Origin: an uncultured Alphaproteobacteria bacterium
GTDB taxonomy: Bacteria > Pseudomonadota > Alphaproteobacteria > Caulobacterales > Aquidulcibacteraceae
Reading direction: 5' to 3'
NCBI GenBank assembly: GCA_902826335.1
Contig: CADEEL010000001.1
Span: forward strand, 62,001-126,000
DNA: 64,000 bases
Shown here: positions 1-9,160 of the stretch, one piece after another
How the letters are laid out: each line of letters opens with the position of its first letter
Numbering within the stretch: position 1 is the first letter of the stretch
Translations under genes and position numbers: made by a program
Notes under the pieces: generated by a model
What the model was told of the DNA's origin: nothing
The model's input: only the letters and a program-made list of their open reading frames with translations
Databases searched by the model: none

Positions 1-638
1 AGATCGGCGAGAACGCGATCCTTGAACTGATGAAGGCGGTCGATGCCTATATTCCGCAACCGGAGCGTCCGATCGATCAGCCGTTCCTGATGCCGATCGA
101 GGATGTGTTCTCGATCTCGGGCCGCGGCACGGTGGTGACCGGGCGCGTCGAGCGCGGCATCGTCAAGGTCGGCGAGGAAGTCGAGATCATCGGCATCCGC
201 GATACGGTGAAGACCGTGGTGACCGGCGTTGAAATGTTCCGCAAGCTCTTGGATCAAGGCCAGGCGGGCGACAATATCGGCGCGCTGTTGCGCGGCGTCG
301 ATCGCGAGGGCGTCGAGCGTGGGCAAGTCTTATGCAAGCCGGGCTCGATCACGCCGCACAAGAAGTTCGAGGCGGAAGTCTATATCCTGACCAAGGACGA
401 GGGCGGGCGCCACACGCCGTTCTTCGGCAATTACCGGCCGCAATTTTATTTCCGCACCACGGACGTGACGGGCATCGTGGAATTGCCGGCGGGCACGGAA
501 ATGGTCATGCCGGGCGACAATCTGAAAATGACGGTCGAGCTCATCACGCCGATCGCCATGGAGGAAAAGCTGCGCTTCGCCATCCGCGAAGGGGGCCGCA
601 CCGTCGGCTCCGGCGTCGTGGCCAAGATCTTGGCGTAA
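1..638 (+). CDS. tuf: Elongation factor Tu, C-terminal part (5' end outside window)
   Basis: EF-Tu carries aminoacyl-tRNA to the ribosome as a GTP complex. The frame is open from base 3, so the gene starts before the window and only about 212 C-terminal residues are seen. They cover the end of the GTPase domain, the barrel domain 2 ([16 protein letters not shown]) and domain 3 ([31 protein letters not shown], ending in the usual GxRTVGxGVV). The C-terminus is complete, with TAA at 636-638. A hairpin about 45 bp downstream can end transcription. The following tRNA-Trp, secE and nusG on the same strand are the usual neighbours, but two minus-strand barrel genes and a small peptide gene now lie between them. 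Confidence 0.97.
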   Translation, partial: IGENAILELMKAVDAYIPQPERPIDQPFLMPIEDVFSISGRGTVVTGRVERGIVKVGEEVEIIGIRDTVKTVVTGVEMFRKLLDQGQAGDNIGALLRGVDREGVERGQVLCKPGSITPHKKFEAEVYILTKDEGGRHTPFFGNYRPQFYFRTTDVTGIVELPAGTEMVMPGDNLKMTVELITPIAMEEKLRFAIREGGRTVGSGVVAKILA

Positions 639-681
639 CCGCCTCGCCTGACGCGCGGCGCAGAGCAAAATCTAACCAAAC

Positions 682-712
682 AAAAAGGCCGCTTCCCGAG
701 GGAAGCGGCCTT
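682..712. terminator. Bidirectional intrinsic terminator between tuf and barrel gene
   Basis: A perfect 10-bp stem (687-696 with 701-710) closes a CGAG loop. A run of five A precedes it, giving a U-tract for the minus-strand barrel gene; TT and a U-rich stretch follow it on the plus strand for tuf. It can serve both convergent genes. Confidence 0.85.
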
Positions 713-734
713 CGTTGTTGAAGGGGCAGGGCGA

Positions 735-1475
735 TTAGCGGCCGAATGCGTCGGTCGCGAGCGCTCTATCCACGAAGCCGACCGGCCTTGTCAGGCTCGC
801 GCCCGAGCGGTTGCGCTCAAACAGAGACTGGCCGCCGAAATTCCACCGTGCGCCGATCGTGAAGGCGTCGGATTCCGGGCCGTCATAGTCCGCATGCTGA
901 TAGCCCCCATAGAGGCTGATCGGCGCGCCATCGAACTGGAACTCACCGCCGACGCCAGCTGTCCAGCCGTCAACATCAACGTCACTGACGTGCGCGAAGC
1001 CGACATTGCCTTGGAGGCTAAAATTATCGCTCACGAAGTGGCGCAATTCTCCGTCCAGGGCCCACTGATCGAGATCACCGATGTAGTCGCTGCTGGTGTA
1101 ACTCAGCACGCCCGTCAGCGTGGTGCGGCTCATATAGAATTGCGTTTCGCCCGCGATCGTCCATTCGTCGAACGACAGACCGGACGAATCGAAGGTCGTA
1201 AAGCCGGCGTACCCGCCCCACAGCCATTGCGGGCCGCGGCTGAAAAGGTGGCCGCCAATGGTCCAGACATCAAGATCACCCTCGAAACTGGCGTAGCCGG
1301 CGCCGAGCTGGAAGTTTTCGCCAAGCGCGGCCTGCCCGTTGAGCGACCACACATCACCATCAGAGCCCCCGATGTCCGCGCGCTGATAGGACGCGCCGAC
1401 ATAGCCGCTGCCGGCCAGCGCGGGCGTGGCCATCATGGCGACGGCGCCGAGCGCGCCAAATAATATCCTGCTCAT
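735..1475 (-). CDS. Small outer-membrane beta-barrel protein, copy A
   Basis: The 246-residue protein has a signal peptide (hydrophobic core LFGALGAVAMMATPALA, predicted cut near residue 21). Its body alternates short aromatic/polar strands such as QWLWGGYAGF, DEWTIAGETQFYMSRT and PISLYGGYQHADY, which is typical of an 8-10 strand outer-membrane barrel. The last barrel strand appears to be AFTIGARWNFGGQ, followed by a roughly 30-residue tail (LFERNRSGASLTRPVGF and more). The tail is nearly identical in the neighbouring paralogue at 1638-2393, so it is probably functional. Porin-like or structural roles are both possible; no specific substrate can be inferred. It is transcribed toward tuf and ends at the shared hairpin. 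Confidence 0.75.
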   Translation of the reverse strand: MSRILFGALGAVAMMATPALAGSGYVGASYQRADIGGSDGDVWSLNGQAALGENFQLGAGYASFEGDLDVWTIGGHLFSRGPQWLWGGYAGFTTFDSSGLSFDEWTIAGETQFYMSRTTLTGVLSYTSSDYIGDLDQWALDGELRHFVSDNFSLQGNVGFAHVSDVDVDGWTAGVGGEFQFDGAPISLYGGYQHADYDGPESDAFTIGARWNFGGQSLFERNRSGASLTRPVGFVDRALATDAFGR

Positions 1476-1582
1476 TCTACCGTCCCCTTGTTGACCTCAC
1501 GCCCTCGATGGCGGCGCTGGCGCAGCACATAGCGAGTCGGCGTTAACGCCAACTTGACCACGTTCAGGGTGGACGGGGTAAC

Positions 1583-1611
1583 AAAAAGGGCCGCCCCATG
1601 GGGCGGCCCTT
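1583..1611 (-). terminator. Intrinsic terminator of barrel gene copy B
   Basis: Stem GGGCCGCCC (1588-1596) pairs with 1601-1609 around a CATG loop, extended by two A-T pairs. On the minus strand it ends in a U-run (AAAAA at 1583-1587 of the plus strand), about 27 bp after the stop of the 1638-2393 gene. The second barrel gene therefore has its own transcription unit. Confidence 0.85.
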
Positions 1612-1637
1612 CGCAAAAAAGATAATATTGGGCGCCG

Positions 1638-2393
1638 TCACATTGGGTTGGCGCCGCCGACCAGCCGCTCGATAAAGCCGCGCGGGCGGTTCAAGCTCGC
1701 GCCCGACCGATTCCGTTCAAAGAGGGTCTGGCCGCCGAAATTCCAGCGTGCGCCGATCCCGAAGGCGTCAGTTGAATCTGGCGCACTATCAATATCGAAC
1801 CGCTGGTAGCCGCCATAGATGCTGATTGGAGCGGACTCGAGCTGCCATTCCGCACCGAGCCCCATCGACCAAGTATCGGCGCTGCCGCCGGAATCTATGC
1901 GCCCGTAGCCCAGGTTACCTTGGATGCTGAAATTGTCCGCCACGAAATGCCGCACTTCCCCGTCGAGCGCCCAAAAATCAAGGGGTCCAATGAACTCGGA
2001 GTCAGTGTAGCTCAGCGCGCCGCTAATGGTCGTGCGCGCCATGTAAAATTGGGTCTCGGCGGCCACCATCCATTCATCAGAAGAGGAATCGATATCAGAA
2101 TAGCCGATGAATCCGCCCCACAGCCAATGATCGCCGCGAGAGAAGACATGGCCGCCGATGTTGAATCCATCGAATGAGCCTGAGCCGTCGAAATTCGCGT
2201 AACGGCCATCCAATTGGACATTCGATCCAAGCGCGACCGATCCGCCAAGCGAAAACGTGTCGAAATCCTGGGAGCCCAGGAGCACGAATGCGTCAGCGCT
2301 TTGATAGGACACATCGACATAGCCGCTGCCGGCCATCGCAGGCGTCGCCATCATCAGCGCGGCGGCGGCTGTCAATAATGCTGTCTTCTTCAT
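1638..2393 (-). CDS. Small outer-membrane beta-barrel protein, copy B
   Basis: A tandem paralogue of the 735-1475 gene, 251 residues from the chosen ATG at 2393. That start has an AGGTG ribosome site 6 bp upstream and begins directly with a signal peptide (MKKTALLTAAAALMMATPAMA); an upstream in-frame start at 2438 would add 15 non-signal-like residues. Shared blocks with copy A are GSGYVxxSYQxAD at the mature N-terminus, DEWMVAAETQFYMARTT, FWALDGEVRHFVADNFSIQGN, PISIYGGYQ, and GARWNFGGQTLFERNRSGASL near the end. It belongs to a barrel family I cannot name more precisely. Separate terminators suggest the two copies are regulated independently. Confidence 0.75.
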   Translation of the reverse strand: MKKTALLTAAAALMMATPAMAGSGYVDVSYQSADAFVLLGSQDFDTFSLGGSVALGSNVQLDGRYANFDGSGSFDGFNIGGHVFSRGDHWLWGGFIGYSDIDSSSDEWMVAAETQFYMARTTISGALSYTDSEFIGPLDFWALDGEVRHFVADNFSIQGNLGYGRIDSGGSADTWSMGLGAEWQLESAPISIYGGYQRFDIDSAPDSTDAFGIGARWNFGGQTLFERNRSGASLNRPRGFIERLVGGANPM

Positions 2394-2570
2394 GAGATCA
2401 CCTCTTGGTCGCGAGAAAAATGCTGGCTCTGGGCGCACTTTTCAGGCGCTTCGCGCCGCCGCGCCACACCAAATGCCGCGTGAAGCTCACTTCGCGGCAA
2501 GTCGATGCGCGGCGGGCACACTCGTTACGAAAAAGCAATAAAAACAATGCGGCGGCGAGAGGTGAAACGC

Positions 2571-2601
2571 AAAACGGCGGACCCAGTGGGCCCGCCGTTT
2601 T
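2571..2601 (-). terminator. Intrinsic terminator of the 36-residue repeat peptide gene
   Basis: AAAACGGCGG (2571-2580) pairs with CCGCCGTTTT (2592-2601), and CCC/GGG continues the stem inside. On the minus strand it ends in UUUU. It lies 21 bp beyond the stop of the small gene at 2623-2733. Confidence 0.8.
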
Positions 2602-2622
2602 TCCAACCCCATTGGGTGTGGA

Positions 2623-2733
2623 TTATTTCTTCTTGTCCATCGGCTTGCCGGGCATGGGCTTGCCGCCGCCCTTGTCCATCGGCTTGCCGCCGCCCTTATC
2701 CGGAAACTTACCGCCGCCCTTGTCCTGGGACAT
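2623..2733 (-). CDS. 36-residue glycine/lysine repeat peptide
   Basis: A short gene with good expression signals: ATG at 2733, AGGGAG ribosome site 6 bp upstream, TAA at 2623-2625, then a strong U-tailed hairpin. The peptide starts MSQDKGGGKF, then repeats a roughly eight-residue unit (PDKGGGK, PMDKGGGK), then PMPGKPMDK, and ends in KKK. The DNA repeats are near-identical, so slippage could change copy number. There is no signal peptide or membrane segment. It is basic, disordered-looking and likely cytosolic or nucleic-acid-binding, but no family is recognised. It lies between copy B of the barrel and tRNA-Trp. The signals make it a real gene in my judgement; function unknown. Confidence 0.65.
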   Translation of the reverse strand: MSQDKGGGKFPDKGGGKPMDKGGGKPMPGKPMDKKK

Positions 2734-2905
2734 GTCACGCTCCCTGCGTTGAAGACGGCTCGTTCTAGCATCGCCGCCCAGAGGGGTCATCACACTTCAT
2801 GAGCCGCGCCGCGGCGAAATCCGTTGAAGCTGGCCCGGGGACGCACTAGAACGCCCCCTTCCCGGAACAACGCCAGAAGGACCCCGCGCCCGATGGGCGG
2901 CGTGA

Positions 2906-2981
<76 letters not shown>

Positions 2982-3035
2982 GGCCGCGCCCCATATGGAT
3001 TTCAGCGCGCCCCCCGGCGCCAATGAGGATTGCGA

Positions 3036-3269
3036 ATGACAACCGAAACCGCCGATCGCGGCGAGAATGAACCAAAGCGCCGCACCGGCCCGCTGACCTT
3101 CATGCGCGAGGTGCGCGCCGAGGGACGCAAAGTGACCTGGGCGACGCGCCAGGAAGTCACGGTTTCCGTGATCATGGTGATCATCATGGTGATGCTGGCG
3201 GCGGTGTTTTTCTACATCGTCGATTTCCTCGCGTCGAACGGCGTGCGCTGGCTACTGGATTTGAATTGA
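3036..3269 (+). CDS. secE: Preprotein translocase subunit SecE
   Basis: SecE is the essential clamp subunit of the SecYEG channel in the inner membrane. The 77-residue protein has a charged N-terminus, the conserved amphipathic helix FMREVRAEGRKVTWATRQEV (about 22-41) and one membrane helix (about 42-64, rich in V, I and M). This is the short single-helix form normal outside enterobacteria. ATG 3036 is chosen because GAGGA lies 6 bp upstream; an in-frame TTG at 3030 is less likely. The stop TGA overlaps the nusG ATG at 3269, so the two are translationally coupled. Confidence 0.95.
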   Translation: MTTETADRGENEPKRRTGPLTFMREVRAEGRKVTWATRQEVTVSVIMVIIMVMLAAVFFYIVDFLASNGVRWLLDLN

Positions 3270-3880
3270 TGAGCACCGAAACAATCACGGATCCCATCGC
3301 GGCACCGGCGCAGGAAGACGAGGCGCCCGCGCGTTCGGCCGGCCCGCCGGCGCGCTGGTACATCGTTCACGCTTATTCGAACTTCGAACGGCGCGTGGCC
3401 GACACCATCCGCGAACAGGCCGAGCGGCAGGGCCTCACGGATCAGTTCGAGGACATCCAGGTGCCGACCGAGGAAGTGGTCGAAGTGCACCGCAATCAAA
3501 AGCGCATCCGCGAACAGCGCCATTTCCCGGGCTATGTGCTCGTGAAAATGAAAATGACGGATGACGCCTATCACCTCGTCAAGAACGTGCCGAAGGTGAC
3601 GGGCTTTTTGGGCACGCAGAACAAGCCCCAGGCCGTCAGCGAAAACGAAGTGAAGCGCATCCTTGGCGCCGGTGATCAGGCCGCGCAGGCCAAGCCGCGC
3701 CGCGTGATCTCATTCGAAACAGGTGAACGCGTGCGCGTGGTCGATGGTCCGTTCCAGAGTTTTGAGGGCCTCGTTTCGGAAGTTGATGAGGAACGCGGCC
3801 GCCTGAAAGTGGCGGTGATGATTTTCAACCGCGAGACGCTGGTTGATCTCGAATACAGCCAAGTCGAGAAGATGCGTTAA
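3269..3880 (+). CDS. nusG: Transcription termination/antitermination protein NusG
   Basis: NusG binds RNA polymerase, increases processivity and links it to Rho or the ribosome. The 203-residue protein has a low-complexity N-terminal extension (about 1-28), then the NGN domain (WYIVHAYSNFERRVADTI, HFPGYVLVKMKMTDDAYHLV) and the C-terminal KOW domain (GERVRVVDGPFQSFEGLVSEV to the end). ATG 3269 overlaps the secE stop. The stop TAA shares the tetranucleotide TTAA (3877-3880) with the stop of the convergent asparagine synthetase gene. In most bacteria rplK follows at once; here it is almost 4 kb away. Confidence 0.97.
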   Translation: MSTETITDPIAAPAQEDEAPARSAGPPARWYIVHAYSNFERRVADTIREQAERQGLTDQFEDIQVPTEEVVEVHRNQKRIREQRHFPGYVLVKMKMTDDAYHLVKNVPKVTGFLGTQNKPQAVSENEVKRILGAGDQAAQAKPRRVISFETGERVRVVDGPFQSFEGLVSEVDEERGRLKVAVMIFNRETLVDLEYSQVEKMR

Positions 3881-5667
3881 GCTGGCTCAAGTTCGCGGGC
3901 GTTCGCGCGCGCGGCTTCGCCCAGAACTTCCGCGATATCGCCCTCGGCCGGCGCGCCGAGCATGTGGCGGCTATGCCAGAGCGCGTAATAGAGCAGGCTC
4001 CAGGCGCGCTGTGCGTTGGCCTGCGCATCCGCGAAGGCGGCGTGCACGATGTCCGGCGTGAACACGGCGCGTACGCCCGGCTGCGCGCTGACGAGGCGGG
4101 AAAGATCACCGCCGCGCCGCGCCATCCACGCGCCGACCGGCGCGTTGAAGCCTTTCTTTTTCGCGAACGGCCGCGCCTGCGGCAGATGCCGCGCCAGAAG
4201 CGCGCGCAACAGGATTTTCCCCATGCGCCAATCGGCCTTGTAGGCGTCGGGCAGGCCGCGCGCGAACGCCACGACCGTGCGATCGATGTAGGGCGTGCGC
4301 CCCTCCACCGAATGCGCCATCAGGCAGCGATCCAGCTTCACCAGCAGATCGTTCACCATCCACTCGCGCCAATCGAGCGCCTGGACGGCTTCGAGACGTG
4401 AGGGCGCGCGTGCCTCTTCACGCGCCTCGGCGTCGGCGATGGCCCGGTCCCAGCCGGCGAGGCGTCGCTGCGTTTCTTCATCCGCGAAGACGCCGCGCCG
4501 CTCGCCCGGATTCTTCGCGCGCGCCCATGGTAGGGAAGCGCGCCGATAGCGCGCATAGCCGCCGAAGAGTTCATCGGCGCCCTCGCCGCACAGCGCGACT
4601 TTGAAGCCGCGGTCGCGCGCGATCTTGCCAAGCAAATAGGTGGGCAGCACAGCCGTATCGGCCGTAGCATCGTCGATGGCGGCGGCGATGCGCGGCGCGA
4701 GGCGCCAGAAATCCTCCTCGCCCATCTCGATGCGCTCGCACTGGGCGCCAAGCGCATCGGCGGTGCGTAGCGCATCCCAGCTTTCGTCATTCGCGTGCGC
4801 GCCGGCATAGCCGACGGTGAGCGCCGCGATCGGCTTCTCCGACAGGCTCTGCATCAGCACGGCCAGCAAAGAGGAATCGACGCCGCTGGACAGGAAGAGC
4901 GAACATGGATCGTCCGCACGCAGATGCACAGCGATGCTATCCAGCAGCGCGGCCTCGATGCCGACGAGCTCCGCATCGCGTGACAGGCGCCGCTTCGCTG
5001 GGCTGGGCAGAGACTCGAGCCGTGTGCGCAACGCGATCCGCCCATGCTGGATCACCAGCGTCTCGCCGGGCAGCACGCGTTCGACGCCCGCGAACATGGT
5101 GCGCGCGCCGCTGATATATTTGAGCTGCAACATCTCGTTGCGCGCATCGGGAGCTTCAACAGCAGTCACCAGCCCCGAAGCGATGATGGCCTGAGGTTCC
5201 GACGCGAAGATGATGAAGTCATCCGTTTGCGCGAAGCAGAGCGGCTTGATGCCGAATTCGTCGCGCGAGAGCACCAGGCGATCATTCGCCGCGTCATGGA
5301 CGGCGATGGCGTACATGCCGCGCAGGCGGGTGACGTAATCGAGGCCGAGCCGCTCGAACACGTGCAGCGCGGTCTCGGAATCCGAGCCTGTCTGGTAGGG
5401 CGCGTCAGGGAATTCGGCGCGCAGCTCGGGCGAGTTATAGATTTCTCCGTTGGCGACCAGCACCGCGCCGCCGGGCCCGGTGAAGGGCTGCTGGCCGTGC
5501 GCGACGTCGACGATGGCGAGGCGTGTGCTCAATATGCCGATGGGGCCGGCGATGTGCGTTCCGGTCGAATCCGGTCCGCGCAGATGGAGCGCCTTCGCCA
5601 TGCGCGCGAGCGCCTCGGCGTTTGCCGAGGCGCCGTTGCGCATGAAGATGCCCGCGATGCCGCACAT
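3877..5667 (-). CDS. asnB: Asparagine synthetase (glutamine-hydrolysing)
   Basis: AsnB makes asparagine from aspartate, ATP and glutamine. In the 596-residue protein Cys2 (MCGIAGIF) is the N-terminal glutaminase nucleophile once Met is removed. The class II amidotransferase domain (about 1-210) carries RGPDSTG, NGEIYN and GSDSETALH, and the synthetase domain carries the PP-loop SGVDSS (261-266) and GEGADELFGGYARYR. Length is near the family norm. The family also includes modifying enzymes for antibiotics and surface glycans, so asparagine synthesis is the default rather than a proof. It lies on the minus strand between nusG and rplK, overlapping the nusG stop by 4 bp, and follows the histidine kinase gene in the same direction with a 68-bp gap. 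Confidence 0.88.
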   Translation of the reverse strand: MCGIAGIFMRNGASANAEALARMAKALHLRGPDSTGTHIAGPIGILSTRLAIVDVAHGQQPFTGPGGAVLVANGEIYNSPELRAEFPDAPYQTGSDSETALHVFERLGLDYVTRLRGMYAIAVHDAANDRLVLSRDEFGIKPLCFAQTDDFIIFASEPQAIIASGLVTAVEAPDARNEMLQLKYISGARTMFAGVERVLPGETLVIQHGRIALRTRLESLPSPAKRRLSRDAELVGIEAALLDSIAVHLRADDPCSLFLSSGVDSSLLAVLMQSLSEKPIAALTVGYAGAHANDESWDALRTADALGAQCERIEMGEEDFWRLAPRIAAAIDDATADTAVLPTYLLGKIARDRGFKVALCGEGADELFGGYARYRRASLPWARAKNPGERRGVFADEETQRRLAGWDRAIADAEAREEARAPSRLEAVQALDWREWMVNDLLVKLDRCLMAHSVEGRTPYIDRTVVAFARGLPDAYKADWRMGKILLRALLARHLPQARPFAKKKGFNAPVGAWMARRGGDLSRLVSAQPGVRAVFTPDIVHAAFADAQANAQRAWSLLYYALWHSRHMLGAPAEGDIAEVLGEAARANARELEPA

Positions 5668-5735
5668 GTCCGCTCACATAAAGCCGGTCTCGCGCGGGCT
5701 TCCAAGCAGTTTTTCACTCGGCGCGAACGCTCGCG

Positions 5736-7619
5736 TCAGACCGCCTTGCGGCTCACGGCGATAGCGGTGTCTCGCACACTGTCATCGGCGGGCGTCTTAC
5801 GCGCAAACCGCATGACGGTGGCGACCAGTTTCGCGCGGCTCGCCGGCTTGATCATGTGTTCAGCGGCGCCTGCGGCGATGGCGTGACTTCTATTCTCATT
5901 GATGGACAGCACGACAACGGGAATGCCGGCGAGGCTTGAATCGTTCTTAAGCGATTGAAGCACTTGCCAGCCCGAGAGGTCAGGCAGGTAGATGTCCAGC
6001 AGGATGAGCGCCGGCGCCAATGTTCGCGCGGCGGCAAGGCCCGCCGCGCCGGTTTTCGCGCCCTGCACGGCGAATCCAGCATGCATGAGCGCGCGCTTCG
6101 CGATGTCACGTTCCGCCGCTTCGTCCTCGATGATGAGAATAAGCGGCGCCGCATCGGCGCCTTCGCGCATCTCAATGTCGCGCGCGGCCTCCGCGTTGAG
6201 GCTCGTAAGATCGGCGCGGATTGCAAGCGTGAATGTCGACCCAATATTCGGCGCGCTCTTGACCGTCACATCGCCGCCCAGCATCTGAGCGAAACGGCGT
6301 GTCAAGGCGAGGCCAAGGCCGGTGCCGCCATATTGGCGGGTGATGGATGGATCGGCCTGCGTGAACGGCTGAAAGAGGCGCGCGGCTTGTTCGGGCGACA
6401 TGCCGATGCCGGTATCCTTCACTTCAACGATTAGCCAATCGACACCATCTCCGCGCCGGCGTTGGTACGATACAGTGATCGCGCCGCGCTCGGTGAACTT
6501 GCCGGCGTTCGACACAAGGTTGTAAACGCATTGACGCAATTTCAGTGAGTCCGTGTAGGCTGCGCCGCCGTCTGGCGCCGCACGCCATATGAGATCGACG
6601 CCCTTGGCCTCAAGCGTGGGGCGAATCGTGTCCAGGATCGCACCGATCTCCTCGGCTGGATCGAACGATACGGGCGAGACCTCCATTCGCCCGGCTTCTA
6701 TCTTTGAAATGTCGAGAATTTCGTTGATCAGCCCGGACAAGTGTTTGCCGGCGCCGATGATGCGGTCGAGATCGCGCGCGGCGGTGGAATTGTCATTCGC
6801 GTCCTCACGCAACAATTCCGAATACCCGATGATTGCGTTGAGAGGCGTTCGAAGTTCGTGACTCATGTTCGCCAGGAATTCTGATTTTTGCCGATTGGCG
6901 TGTTCTGCGGTTTCTTGAGATTCCTTCAGCGCCAGCGCGTGGCGGCGCATCACCTGGCCGATTTTATGGCCATAGAACGTCACGCCACACACCATCAAAA
7001 TAATGAGGCCGCCGATAACGAATTCAAACCGCCGTAAATCCTGCGCAAGTTGAACCTGTTGCTCGAGGTAAGCTGATTGCACGGCTTGAACCGCATTCAC
7101 GGTCTGTGAAACGCTGCGCGTAAGACGGCCATAGGCGCGATCCATCGTGGCCATGCGTTGACCAGCCGCGCGGCGATTGCCCTGCTCGAAATGCCTAAAA
7201 ATCAGGTCGGCTTCAGCGATCATATCGTCCATGGCGCGCTCGGTGAGGCCGAGCGCGCCGACAATGCGCGCGCTTTGAGTTTCGCTGGTGTTGGCGTTGA
7301 GTTCGGCCGTGACCGCATGAAGCTGGGCGTTGAACCTGCCAAGCGCAGCGTCGCGTTGTGCGCGCTCGGCCGCGACATCGCCGCTGTCGAACACGTCGTT
7401 GCCGGGGGCGTTGGTTTCCTGAGCAAGGTCCCCGAGCCGCGTGATGGCGCCGAGGCGGCCTGCCCATTCGCGGCTGGTGAGCACGGATTCGGAGTAAATC
7501 GACATCAGATTGTGCGTCAGCGACAAGCTGAACAGTACGGTGACCAAATCGAACGCGGCGAGGAGGAAATAGACAAGATGCCAACGGGGCGCGCCATCTT
7601 TGGATCGAAACAAATTCAT
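5736..7619 (-). CDS. Hybrid sensor histidine kinase with C-terminal receiver
   Basis: A membrane signalling kinase of 627 residues from ATG 7619. Order: transmembrane helix about 13-34, an extracytoplasmic four-helix-like sensor region about 35-195, a second helix about 198-217, coiled linker, HisKA with the phospho-accepting His254 ([18 protein letters not shown]), HATPase_c with N, G1 (DTGIGM) and G2 (GGTGLGLAL) boxes, and a receiver domain with acidic pair IIEDE and phospho-Asp542 ([11 protein letters not shown]). The start is uncertain: an in-frame TTG at 7679 would add 20 residues, and neither start has a strong ribosome site. No output domain and no cognate regulator are nearby, so it probably feeds a phosphotransferase. 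Sensor input unknown. Confidence 0.88.
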   Translation of the reverse strand: MNLFRSKDGAPRWHLVYFLLAAFDLVTVLFSLSLTHNLMSIYSESVLTSREWAGRLGAITRLGDLAQETNAPGNDVFDSGDVAAERAQRDAALGRFNAQLHAVTAELNANTSETQSARIVGALGLTERAMDDMIAEADLIFRHFEQGNRRAAGQRMATMDRAYGRLTRSVSQTVNAVQAVQSAYLEQQVQLAQDLRRFEFVIGGLIILMVCGVTFYGHKIGQVMRRHALALKESQETAEHANRQKSEFLANMSHELRTPLNAIIGYSELLREDANDNSTAARDLDRIIGAGKHLSGLINEILDISKIEAGRMEVSPVSFDPAEEIGAILDTIRPTLEAKGVDLIWRAAPDGGAAYTDSLKLRQCVYNLVSNAGKFTERGAITVSYQRRRGDGVDWLIVEVKDTGIGMSPEQAARLFQPFTQADPSITRQYGGTGLGLALTRRFAQMLGGDVTVKSAPNIGSTFTLAIRADLTSLNAEAARDIEMREGADAAPLILIIEDEAAERDIAKRALMHAGFAVQGAKTGAAGLAAARTLAPALILLDIYLPDLSGWQVLQSLKNDSSLAGIPVVVLSINENRSHAIAAGAAEHMIKPASRAKLVATVMRFARKTPADDSVRDTAIAVSRKAV

Positions 7620-7821
7620 CCGCGCACGCCCAACCTTACCCAAAATATAGCTTTGAAATTGCTTGGGTCTGGCAAACAATTAGTTAACCGCGTGGTGGGC
7701 GAGGCTACTGGGCATGCCCGCCCAGGTGACAAGCGCGGCCCAAGCCTCTATAGCGGCCCGCTTCCGGGTCTCCGGATGACGCGTGGGAGGCTGACGCCAG
7801 CCCCACCACGCACCCACTCAG

Positions 7822-7848
7822 GCGCGCCAGCTCGAAAGACCGGCGCGC
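7822..7848 (+). promoter_or_regulatory. Hairpin in the rplK leader
   Basis: GCGCGCC (7822-7828) and GGCGCGC (7842-7848) form a 7-bp stem with a 13-nt loop just before the GAGAGG ribosome site of rplK (7856-7861). The rplK-rplA leader is where L1 autoregulation acts in other bacteria, but I do not recognise a specific L1-binding motif here. Confidence 0.3.
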
Positions 7849-7866
7849 GGTAAGCGAGAGGATCAC

Positions 7867-8313
7867 ATGGCGAAGAAGGTTCTGGGGCAGATTAAGCTCC
7901 AGGTTCCGGCTGGGGCGGCCACGCCGTCCCCGCCGATCGGCCCCGCGCTCGGCCAGCGCGGGCTTAACATCATGGAATTCTGCAAGGGCTTCAACGCCCG
8001 CACCCAGGACATGGAGAAGGGCCAGCCCTGTCCGGTGATCATCACCTATTATCAGGACAAGAGCTTCACCTTCGAGGTGAAGACGCCGCCCGCCTCCTTC
8101 CTCATCAAGAAGGCCGCGAAAATGGCCACGGCGAAGAAGCCGGGCTCAGGCTCGAAACTGCCGGGGCGGACCAATGTCGGCACGGTGACGAAAGCCCAGT
8201 GCCGCCAGATCGCGCAAGCGAAGATGAAGGATTTGAACGCTCACGATTTGGACGCGGCGACGCTGCAAATCATGGGCACGGCCCGCTCCATGGGCGTCGA
8301 GGTGACGGAGTAA
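7867..8313 (+). CDS. rplK: 50S ribosomal protein L11
   Basis: L11 forms the base of the factor-binding stalk on 23S rRNA and is needed for stringent-response activation. The 148-residue protein has the N-terminal domain ([23 protein letters not shown]) and the rRNA-binding C-terminal domain ([33 protein letters not shown]), at the family's usual length. GAGAGG precedes ATG 7867 at a good distance. rplA follows after 4 bp. The pair is separated from nusG by the minus-strand asnB and kinase genes, so it must have its own promoter in the 7680-7866 gap. Confidence 0.98.
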   Translation: MAKKVLGQIKLQVPAGAATPSPPIGPALGQRGLNIMEFCKGFNARTQDMEKGQPCPVIITYYQDKSFTFEVKTPPASFLIKKAAKMATAKKPGSGSKLPGRTNVGTVTKAQCRQIAQAKMKDLNAHDLDAATLQIMGTARSMGVEVTE

Positions 8314-8317
8314 GCCG

Positions 8318-9010
8318 ATGCCCAAAATCACAAAAAGAATGGCCAAGAGCCATGCCGACGTCGACGCCCGCAAACTCCACTCGCTCGATGAAGCCGTGAA
8401 GCTGGTCAAGGAGCGCGCCAACGCCAAGTTCGATGAAACGATCGAAATCTCCATGAATCTCGGCGTCGACCCGAAATATCCCGATCAGCAGGTGCGCGGC
8501 GTGTGCTCGCTGCCGAACGGCACGGGCAAGTCGCTGCGCGTGGCCGTGTTCGCCAAGGGCCCGAAGGCCGAAGAAGCCAAGAAGGCCGGCGCCGATATCG
8601 TCGGTGAGCAGGACCTGTTTGAAACCATCAATGGCGGCAAGATCGAGTTCGATCGTCTAATCGCGACGCCGGATTTGATGGCGCTGGTCGGCCGGCTCGG
8701 CAAAGTGCTGGGCCCGCGCGGCCTCATGCCCAATCCGAAGGTCGGCACCGTGACGATGGACGTCGCCAAGGCGGTGAAGGATTCCAAGGGCGGCGCCGTC
8801 GAGTTCCGGGTCGAGAAAGCGGGCATCATCCACGCCGGCATCGGCAAGGCCAGTTTCTCGGAAGAAGCGCTGCGGCAGAATGCGAAAGCGTTCGTCGATG
8901 CGGTGGCAAAGGCCAAGCCCAGCGGCGCCAAGGGCACCTTCATCAAGAAGGTGGCTCTGAGCTCAACGATGGGCCCGGGCGTGCGCATCGAGCCAGCCAG
9001 CGCGCACTAA
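8318..9010 (+). CDS. rplA: 50S ribosomal protein L1
   Basis: L1 binds 23S rRNA at the E-site stalk and in many bacteria represses its own operon. The 230-residue protein matches the family length and carries the N-terminal block ([10 protein letters not shown]), the central [15 protein letters not shown] signature and the C-terminal block [20 protein letters not shown]. It is 4 bp downstream of rplK. The genes that usually follow (rplJ, rplL, rpoB) are absent; the next gene is a DUF1203 protein. Confidence 0.98.
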   Translation: MPKITKRMAKSHADVDARKLHSLDEAVKLVKERANAKFDETIEISMNLGVDPKYPDQQVRGVCSLPNGTGKSLRVAVFAKGPKAEEAKKAGADIVGEQDLFETINGGKIEFDRLIATPDLMALVGRLGKVLGPRGLMPNPKVGTVTMDVAKAVKDSKGGAVEFRVEKAGIIHAGIGKASFSEEALRQNAKAFVDAVAKAKPSGAKGTFIKKVALSSTMGPGVRIEPASAH

Positions 9011-9160
9011 GTAATACCTGCGGCTTTGCGGCGCTGGCGTGCTTCGGCGCGGTAGCGCGGCAGTCGCTCGCCCATGCGGCTCAGCAATGAAATCGTCATG
9101 TCCGAAAGCGGCGAGCGCATCGGCGCCGCCGCGCCTATGATGCGGGCATTGGAGGCGGCG

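Noticed and set aside
9007..9099. Small basic minus-strand frame between rplA and the DUF1203 gene (about 30 residues)
   Set aside because: It has no ribosome site, its start is arbitrary, and its stop just overlaps the rplA stop. A chance frame is the simpler reading.
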